A stretch of DNA of 64,000 nt from Gammaproteobacteria bacterium Ga0077536 (GTDB lineage Bacteria > Pseudomonadota > Gammaproteobacteria > Ga0077536). The notes beneath the pieces were generated by a model. It made no database searches. It had not been told where the DNA came from and worked only from the letters and a program-made list of their open reading frames with translations. The translations under genes and the position numbers were made by a program. The stretch lies in assembly GCA_001464935.1 (NCBI GenBank), contig LNEL01000043.1, positions 56,354 through 120,353 of the forward strand. Direction: 5' to 3'. Positions 58,709-64,000 of the stretch are shown here, piece by piece (position 1 is the stretch's first letter; every line of letters begins with the position of its first letter).

Positions 58709-61213
58709 TCAGGCGACGGCCTGATGCTCCAGGCGGTCCATCAGTTCGCCGATGGCGCGGTCGAACAGGGGGTCGGGCTGTTTGCTGACCCGGGTGGCGC
58801 CGCCGCGACGGAAGAAACCGACCAGTTCATCGAAGTTCAGGTCGAATGCCTTGTTGCCCTGGCGGTCGGTGAACAGGTACCGGCCGGTGACCGGGCTGAT
58901 GTAAGTGAACCGCGATCGCACCGACTCGCCGTCGAGCGTCACGAGGTCGAGCCAGTCGCCGAGGTCGAGCTCCATGACCTGTTCGACGAACTCGTTGTCT
59001 TCCGGATTCTCGGCAGTGATTTCCTCGGCCACTGCTTCTGCAGTTGGCGCCGCCTCGAACGCGGACAGGTCGATGTCCAGCGTCTCGACATCAATTGACT
59101 TGCGCGAGAGCAGCCGGTTCAGCGCCTGCTTGACGAACTCTTCCTCGGACTGCTCGGCAGCCAGGGCCGCGCCCTGTTCGTGTTCGCGCTTGAGCAGCTT
59201 GCGCTCGGCGAGCGTCGCTTCTTCGACCTGCTTGACCGACACGACGTGAACGCTCGCGAGCATCGTCAGGAATTTCGAGCACACCACCGGATCCATCTCG
59301 AGCTCGTGCATGCCGGCGCGCAGCTGCTTGAGCAACTTCGGCAATCGACTCGTGAGTTCCTTCTTCTCTTCCGGGGTGGTCTTGGTCTGCACGGACCAGA
59401 CGAGTTCGTCGATCACGCTGAGACGGCTGTGCCAGACTTCGGATTCGGCACCGTCCTCGACGTGGGTGACGATCAGCATCTGGCGCCAGTAGTCCTGCAC
59501 GAACTGCCGCACGAACTCGCGCGTTTCGACGTCCTTCAGGCGCTGTGCCACGGCTTCATCGACGGCCATCTTCGCCAGCACCACTTTCTCGCGGGTGCGC
59601 AGCGATTTCGTCGACAGCTCGGTGCGACGCTGGGTCGAGGCGAGATCGTCGGCCATGAACGACTCGAATTCGGACAACAGTTGGCCGAACAGGTCGAGAT
59701 TGCTGTCGAAGTCCGCGAGCACGCGGCCGACGACATAGGCGATCTTCTCGTACAGCGCGTCGTGCGCGAGCGCGGACTCGCCGAGCCCGACCGAGGCTTC
59801 CGCCATTGCGTCGAGCAGTCGGCGCGCGGGGTGCGACTTCTTCGAGAACAGATCCTTGTCGAGCAGGGCGATCTTCAGGTACGGGATCTGCAGGCGTCCG
59901 ATCAGTGCCTTGATGGCGTCCGCGATCGAGGCGTCCTTGAGGATGTAGTCGAACAGCAGCGCCACGATGTCGAGTGTGAGCGTATCGGTATCGCTGATGC
60001 CCGCGGCCACGCCGTGCTCACGCATGGTCCTTATCACGTTGACCGCGCCATTGGCGACCAGCGCCGGATCGACGTTCGCGAGCGCCGCGAAATCGCTGCT
60101 GACCCGGGCACCCTGCTGGAGCTGCGTCAGACCCGTGATGAACGCCGTGGTCGGCATCGCGGCGACGCCCATGACCGGCCCACCAGCGGCACCCGTCAGG
60201 TCGGTATCGAGACCGGGAAATCCGCCGTCGGCCATGACGCCACCGACGCCACCGACGCCACCGACACCACCGACACCACCGACACCACCGACACCACCGA
60301 CGCCACCAGGCAGGCCCGGCATGCCGGCAGCCGCGCCGAACCCGGCGGGCAGGCCGATGCCGTTTGAGGTTCCGCCAGCGCCCGGTCGCGGACCGGCACC
60401 AATGCCCAGGGCCGCGTTCAGGGCGCCCGGGCCGCTATGCATCAGCTTCTGCAGCGTACCGAAGACGTCTTCGCCGGCCGCTTCGGCCGTGCCTTCATCG
60501 GTCTCGATGATGACCCGCGTGCGCGGCGCGCCCTGGCGCGCGTAACCCGGCGTCAGCTTGGGCAGGATGCCCTCCTGCACCAGCAGTTCATTCAGCGCTC
60601 GATACAGCTCCACGATGCCGCTCGTCGCGTGCCGATCGAACAGCTTCAACAGGGTGATTTTGACTTCCACGCCGGCGGTCAGGCCGTCGGCGAGGGCGCG
60701 CAGCGCCTGGCCGAGGGCCTGCGGACCGAACGGATTGCCGGCGCTGTGGCTGGAGTCGCTCAACAGGTGGGCAACGCGCTGATCGAGCGCGAACAATTCC
60801 TGCCGGGCCCGGGCTTCCAGGCTCTCGATCAGGTTGGTGACGGCGAGATCCTCTTCGACGTCGTCGACCCCGAGCAGCGTCAGTTCCTGCGCCGGGTCGT
60901 GACCGACGGCGGCGAGTTTACGGTTCGGCGTATTGACGGCGCGCTCGAGGTTCGCGTCGATGCTCGCGAAGAATTCGCGTTCGAGCTGCGGCCGCTTGAG
61001 GCGCAGTTCGCGCATCGCGTCGAAATAGAGCTGTTGCCGTTGCGAATTGTCCGCCTTGTTCGCCAGTTCGAAGAACGCGTCGTCGACACGGTCGACGAAG
61101 GTCTTCAGCACTGGCGGCAGCGCCTCCTTCACGAGCTTGTGACACTCGGTCAGAAGCGCCGTCGCACGGGGCGGCACGAGTCGCGTGATTCTGGCCATTG
61201 GGGTCTTCTGCAT
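58709..61213 (-). CDS. DUF1631-family protein
   Basis: 834 residues, mainly helical, of the DUF1631 family found in beta/gammaproteobacteria. Recognisable segments are KEALPPVLKTFVDRVDDAFFELA, FFASIDANLERAVN, LALLDKDLFSKKSHPARRLLDA-like (IALLDKDLFSKKSHPARRL), and the C-terminal VTGRYLFTDRQGNKAFDL. A low-complexity linker in the middle has a (GGV)7 run. Start ATG at 61213 is uncertain; 61198 is possible. Similar proteins sit near c-di-GMP regulators, as here, and the REC-GGDEF-EAL gene is upstream. Function is unknown. Confidence 0.85.
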   Translation of the reverse strand: MQKTPMARITRLVPPRATALLTECHKLVKEALPPVLKTFVDRVDDAFFELANKADNSQRQQLYFDAMRELRLKRPQLEREFFASIDANLERAVNTPNRKLAAVGHDPAQELTLLGVDDVEEDLAVTNLIESLEARARQELFALDQRVAHLLSDSSHSAGNPFGPQALGQALRALADGLTAGVEVKITLLKLFDRHATSGIVELYRALNELLVQEGILPKLTPGYARQGAPRTRVIIETDEGTAEAAGEDVFGTLQKLMHSGPGALNAALGIGAGPRPGAGGTSNGIGLPAGFGAAAGMPGLPGGVGGVGGVGGVGGVGGVGGVGGVMADGGFPGLDTDLTGAAGGPVMGVAAMPTTAFITGLTQLQQGARVSSDFAALANVDPALVANGAVNVIRTMREHGVAAGISDTDTLTLDIVALLFDYILKDASIADAIKALIGRLQIPYLKIALLDKDLFSKKSHPARRLLDAMAEASVGLGESALAHDALYEKIAYVVGRVLADFDSNLDLFGQLLSEFESFMADDLASTQRRTELSTKSLRTREKVVLAKMAVDEAVAQRLKDVETREFVRQFVQDYWRQMLIVTHVEDGAESEVWHSRLSVIDELVWSVQTKTTPEEKKELTSRLPKLLKQLRAGMHELEMDPVVCSKFLTMLASVHVVSVKQVEEATLAERKLLKREHEQGAALAAEQSEEEFVKQALNRLLSRKSIDVETLDIDLSAFEAAPTAEAVAEEITAENPEDNEFVEQVMELDLGDWLDLVTLDGESVRSRFTYISPVTGRYLFTDRQGNKAFDLNFDELVGFFRRGGATRVSKQPDPLFDRAIGELMDRLEHQAVA
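60240..60302. repeat. Nine-base tandem repeat coding for (Gly-Gly-Val)n
   Basis: Seven uninterrupted units of CCACCGAC(G/A) cover 63 bases. The G/A third-position variants cluster: two G units, four A units, one G unit. They encode Gly-Gly-Val repeats in the DUF1631 linker. Slippage could change the length without frameshift. Confidence 0.95.
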
Positions 61214-61400
61214 ATCGTGACGTAGCGACTGATAGTGGAACTTCTTGAGGCAGGGCCGTCGTTTCCGATTCCTTGCCTTCGAGAGTAGAAATAGTGCACG
61301 CAAGATGCACACACAATGTCAGCGGTGAACGATTGTGACTTTGATCACTGCGGCTGCGCGCAAGCTGTGACGCTTGCCGCAGTTCCCCGGCCGTCGGGGC

Positions 61401-63572
61401 TCAGTGAGGCGTGTTCTTGCCGAGCGGGAAGAGCGACAGCGGGGTCGGGCGGCCGATCTCGTAGCCCTGGGCGTAATCCACGCCAACGACCTTCAGCAGC
61501 GCCAGGACGTTTTCGTCCTCGACGAACTCGGCGATGGTCTTCTTGCCCATCACGTGTCCGATGTCGTTGATCGACTTCACCATCGCGAGGTCGATCGAGT
61601 CGTTCGCGATCTCGCGTACGAAGCTGCCGTCGATTTTCAGGAAATCGACGGGCAGGTTCTTGAGATAGGCAAACGACGAAAAGCCGCTCCCGAAGTCATC
61701 GAGCGCGAACAGGCACCCCCGGTCGCGCAAGGTGCAGATGAAGCGCGTCGCCTGCACGATGTCCGAAATCGCGGCAGTCTCGGTCACCTCGAAGCACAGC
61801 TTCGACGGCTCCACCGCACTCTGGTCGAGCTGCTCGAGGATGAAGCGCAGGATCTCATCGTTGCCGAAGGACTGGCCGGACAGGTTGATGCTGCACAGGT
61901 GCAGCCGCGCCAGCAACTCGGGGTTCGTGCCCAGCCATTCGAGCGCGTGGCCAATCACCCAGCGGTCGACCTTGCCCGACAGGTTGTAGCGCTCGGCGGC
62001 GGGCAGGAACTCGCAGGGCATGATCAGGGCACCGCTCTCATCGCGCATGCGGATCAGCAGTTCATAGTGATCGCCGAGCGAGTCACCGGCGATCGGCGCG
62101 ATTTCCTGCAGACTCAGTTCGAAGCGGTCTTCACGCAGCGCATCGTTGATCCGGGTGGCCCAGCGCATTTCGCCGTGACGCGTGACGACCCTGGCGTCGT
62201 CGAGCTGGTAGACGTGCAGCCGGTTGCGGCCGGAATCCTTGGCCGCGTAACACGCCGTGTCAGCCATGCTGAGCGCGCTGATCACGTTCTCGCACTGGGC
62301 GTTCAGCGCGACGAGCCCGACGCTGACGGAGACCCGGTGTGTCGACTGTTCCCAGTCGAACTGCAGTGCCTCGATGGCCTGGCGCGCGGCTTCCGCCGTC
62401 TGTGTCGCGTCGCCGAGCGGACAGTCCTCGAGCAGCAGCGCGAACTCGTCGCCGCCGATGCGGGCCAGCGTGTCGCGCTTGCGGATGACCTGGCGCAGCA
62501 GCCGCGCCACCTGGCGCAGCAGTTCGTCGCCTGCGGCGTGGCCGCAGGTGTCGTTGATGATCTTGAACTGGTCGACATCGATGATCGCCAGCGTGTGCTG
62601 CGAGCCTTCGCTGTGCGCGCTCTCGAGCACGCGGGACAGGCGATCTTCGAGCACCTTGCGGTTGGCGACACCGGTCAACTCGTCGTGTGAGGAATGGTAG
62701 TTCAGCTTTTCTGACAGCTTGTAGGCATCGTCGATGTCCTCGCAGGTCATCAGCAGCATGGTCTCGCTGCCATGGCCGACCACCCGCACAGTCTCCCGCA
62801 TCCAGATCAGGTCGCCGTTGCGTTTGCGGCGGCGGCACTCCCACCGATGCAGCCGCGACGGCAGTGCGAGCGCGCCCTGCAGGCACTCAGCAGCCAGTGC
62901 CTGGTCGGGTGGTGCGTAGAAATCGAGGATGGAGTGATGCACCAGTTCGCGCGCCTGATACCCCAGCATCTGGATACCAAAGCGGTTTGCGAACAGGATC
63001 TTCAGATCGCGATCGAGTGTGAAACAGGTCAGCGGCGTGTTGTCGTAGAGCAGCTGAAAGCGCCGATCGCTTGCGCCGGCCGCGGCCCACGGGCTGTCGA
63101 ACGGGGGCGCGGCGTCGGCGGCGGTCCAGCGACCATGCGCCGCGGTCAGGCCGCCGTCCGCGATTTCCCGTTCGCGCAGGCGACGTGAGGCGTCCTTCAG
63201 CGACAGCTGGGTATTGATGCGGGCGATCAGGACGGGCAGGTCGCCGGGCTTCACGACGTAGTCGTTGGCGCCCAGCTCGAGACTCTTGGCGATGTCCTGC
63301 TTGCTGTCGCTCGCAGCCAGGATGATCACCGGGAGCTGCGTCGTCGTATAGCGCTCACGCAGCGCTTTGAGCACCTCGTCGCCGCGCATGCCTGGCATTT
63401 TCAGATCGAGCAGGACGAGATCGAATTCCTCCTGCTCGATTGCCTGCAGTGCGCGCGGGCCGTCAGCTGCCGTGACGACCCGAAAGCCATTCGCGCCCAG
63501 GCGCATCGCAATGGCTTTGCGAATCGTCGCGTTATCGTCGACCGCGAGCACTGACGCCGTCAGTGGCGACAA
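61401..63572 (-). CDS. REC-PAS-GGDEF-EAL response regulator (c-di-GMP turnover)
   Basis: 723 residues from TTG at 63572, which has a perfect AGGAGGT seven bases upstream, an unusual start with a strong ribosome site. REC: ASVLAVDDNATIRKA, LVLLDLKMPGM, VVKPGD. PAS: FQLLYDNTPLTCFTLDRDLK, RWECRRRKRNGDLIWMRETV. GGDEF: ARIGGDEFALLLEDCPLG near 370, motif intact. EAL: YELLIRMRDE (ELL variant), LKIDGSFVREIANDSID, LDDFGSGFSSFAYLKNLPVD. It may make and/or hydrolyse c-di-GMP under a phosphorelay. It is upstream of the DUF1631 gene. Confidence 0.93.
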   Translation of the reverse strand: MSPLTASVLAVDDNATIRKAIAMRLGANGFRVVTAADGPRALQAIEQEEFDLVLLDLKMPGMRGDEVLKALRERYTTTQLPVIILAASDSKQDIAKSLELGANDYVVKPGDLPVLIARINTQLSLKDASRRLREREIADGGLTAAHGRWTAADAAPPFDSPWAAAGASDRRFQLLYDNTPLTCFTLDRDLKILFANRFGIQMLGYQARELVHHSILDFYAPPDQALAAECLQGALALPSRLHRWECRRRKRNGDLIWMRETVRVVGHGSETMLLMTCEDIDDAYKLSEKLNYHSSHDELTGVANRKVLEDRLSRVLESAHSEGSQHTLAIIDVDQFKIINDTCGHAAGDELLRQVARLLRQVIRKRDTLARIGGDEFALLLEDCPLGDATQTAEAARQAIEALQFDWEQSTHRVSVSVGLVALNAQCENVISALSMADTACYAAKDSGRNRLHVYQLDDARVVTRHGEMRWATRINDALREDRFELSLQEIAPIAGDSLGDHYELLIRMRDESGALIMPCEFLPAAERYNLSGKVDRWVIGHALEWLGTNPELLARLHLCSINLSGQSFGNDEILRFILEQLDQSAVEPSKLCFEVTETAAISDIVQATRFICTLRDRGCLFALDDFGSGFSSFAYLKNLPVDFLKIDGSFVREIANDSIDLAMVKSINDIGHVMGKKTIAEFVEDENVLALLKVVGVDYAQGYEIGRPTPLSLFPLGKNTPH

Positions 63573-63661
63573 ACCTGTACCTCCTGGCGCGCTGAAGCTC
63601 TTATAGATTTAATAGACGGCAAGCGTTGCCCAGCGCGTCGCAAGTGTAGGCAGCGTGATTC

Positions 63662-63715
63662 GGCATGCGCAAGCGCAACTGCGTGATGCAGCGCGCACTT
63701 GCGCTTGCGCGTGCC
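63662..63715. repeat. 22-bp imperfect inverted repeat (cruciform)
   Basis: Left arm 63662-63683 begins GGCATGCGCAAGCGCAA; right arm 63694-63715 ends TTGCGCTTGCGCGTGCC. 20 of 22 positions pair around a ten-base loop. It lies about 90 bases upstream of the REC-GGDEF-EAL start and could be a strong hairpin, terminator of an unseen gene, or protein-binding site. Confidence 0.8.
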
Positions 63716-63787
63716 GTCAGGTGACAGACAGCACTCGCGGCAGGGGGCATCCGGTCGGCCAACTGAGCGTGAACGCGCACCAGGCCC

Positions 63788-63934
63788 AGGTTGGGCTGAC
63801 GCAAGAAGCCGAACGCATGCGCCTCGCAGTGCTCCCGGTACGCGCATGAATACGCGCCGCCCGTGACCGATGAATCGACATGACAGGGTTCTCACAGAGG
63901 CACCCATGTTGGGCTTCCTGCGTCAGCCCAACCT
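63788..63934. repeat. REP-like inverted pair of TTGGGCTGACGC-type palindromes
   Basis: 63788-63814 (AGGTTGGGCTGACGC...) and 63908-63934 (...GCGTCAGCCCAACCT) are inverted copies, 25 of 27 identical, 93 bases apart. The right copy is itself a hairpin: GTTGGGCT pairs with AGCCCAAC around a nine-base loop. It resembles dispersed GTTGGGCTTCG..CAGCCCAAC repeats of proteobacteria. Confidence 0.85.
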
Positions 63935-64000
63935 TGTATTGTTCCGTGGTCGCCCTGAGGTCGCGTCTCGGGGCGACAGGACAGTCGGACGCCGTGCCCA

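Larger units (their letters stand above)
63573..64000. other. Non-coding region rich in inverted repeats
   Basis: No credible gene was recognised in these 428 bases to the window end. It contains a 22-bp imperfect cruciform and a separate REP-like inverted pair, listed separately. Promoter or terminator elements for the neighbouring gene at 63572 may lie here; a gene could begin beyond the window. Confidence 0.6.

Noticed and set aside
60240..60302. CRISPR-like array
   Set aside because: Units are nine bases, contiguous and in a coding frame, with no spacers. It is a coding minisatellite.

Overview
The window is GC-rich, densely packed chromosomal DNA from a proteobacterium. A gammaproteobacterium is most likely. 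It carries the EF-P beta-lysylation trio (epmB, efp, epmA), a dadA-dadX pair beside an Lrp-type regulator, RhlB, PpnP, a DUF1631 protein, an HD-GYP and a GGDEF/EAL protein, and an Mla lipid-transport operon. Metabolic genes suggest an aerobic organism that degrades fatty or hydrophobic compounds: five luciferase-like (LLM) flavin/F420 oxidoreductases, a family III CoA-transferase, a thiolase, an acyl-CoA ligase, a crotonase and two epoxide-hydrolase-type enzymes. MetK looks alphaproteobacterial to me and the isoleucyl-tRNA synthetase is the eukaryote-like long form, so the genome may be mosaic. No rRNA, tRNA, CRISPR array, transposase, phage gene or antiphage island was recognised.

Layout. 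1-4.5 kb: the end of one LLM gene, a second LLM gene, then a minus-strand operon (alpha/beta hydrolase, VOC protein, CoA-transferase, LLM enzyme). 4.6-10.5 kb: HAD hydrolase, SDR, ABC exporter, DMT and MFS transporters. 10.5-12.8 kb: cytochrome b561-type protein, cytochrome c' and an epoxide hydrolase in one unit. 12.8-19.3 kb: ppnP, a secreted hypothetical, a YgjP-type protease, two LLM enzymes, a BaiN-like flavoprotein and an EHN epoxide hydrolase. 19.4-22.4 kb: D-alanine catabolism (Lrp regulator, dadA, dadX). 22.5-34.6 kb: thiolase, TerB-like protein, histone-deacetylase-like enzyme, DUF6489 protein, rhlB, PBP7-type peptidase, acyl-CoA ligase, crotonase, hemerythrin, TSUP permease, GlcG/HbpS-like protein and pirin.

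34.9-37.5 kb: the EF-P module, followed by an AT-rich island with a small PD-(D/E)XK-like unknown and a DinG/YoaA helicase. 40-43.7 kb: MBL hydrolase, dimeric dUTPase, trxB and a quinone oxidoreductase. 43.8-49.2 kb: metK, ahcY, cytochrome b, cysS, sufE (methyl cycle, cysteine and Fe-S supply). 49.4-54.1 kb: GAF/HD-GYP and long-form ileS. 54.2-57.5 kb: mlaFEDC with a second, convergent mlaC paralogue. 57.6-64 kb: a VPLPA/PEP-CTERM protein, a DUF1631 protein with a 9-bp tandem repeat, a REC-PAS-GGDEF-EAL regulator, and a terminal non-coding stretch full of inverted repeats.

The least explained structure is non-coding. Three intergenic elements share terminal arms beginning GCCACCGAGAACACAGAGAA (A 6141-6331, B 34713-34855, C 49243-49357). 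A different REP-like inverted pair and a 22-bp cruciform lie at 63.66-63.93 kb. I found no multigene system that I could honestly call new. The best leads are these repeat families, the PD-(D/E)XK-like orphan, the exported-looking HDAC homologue and the long-form IleS.
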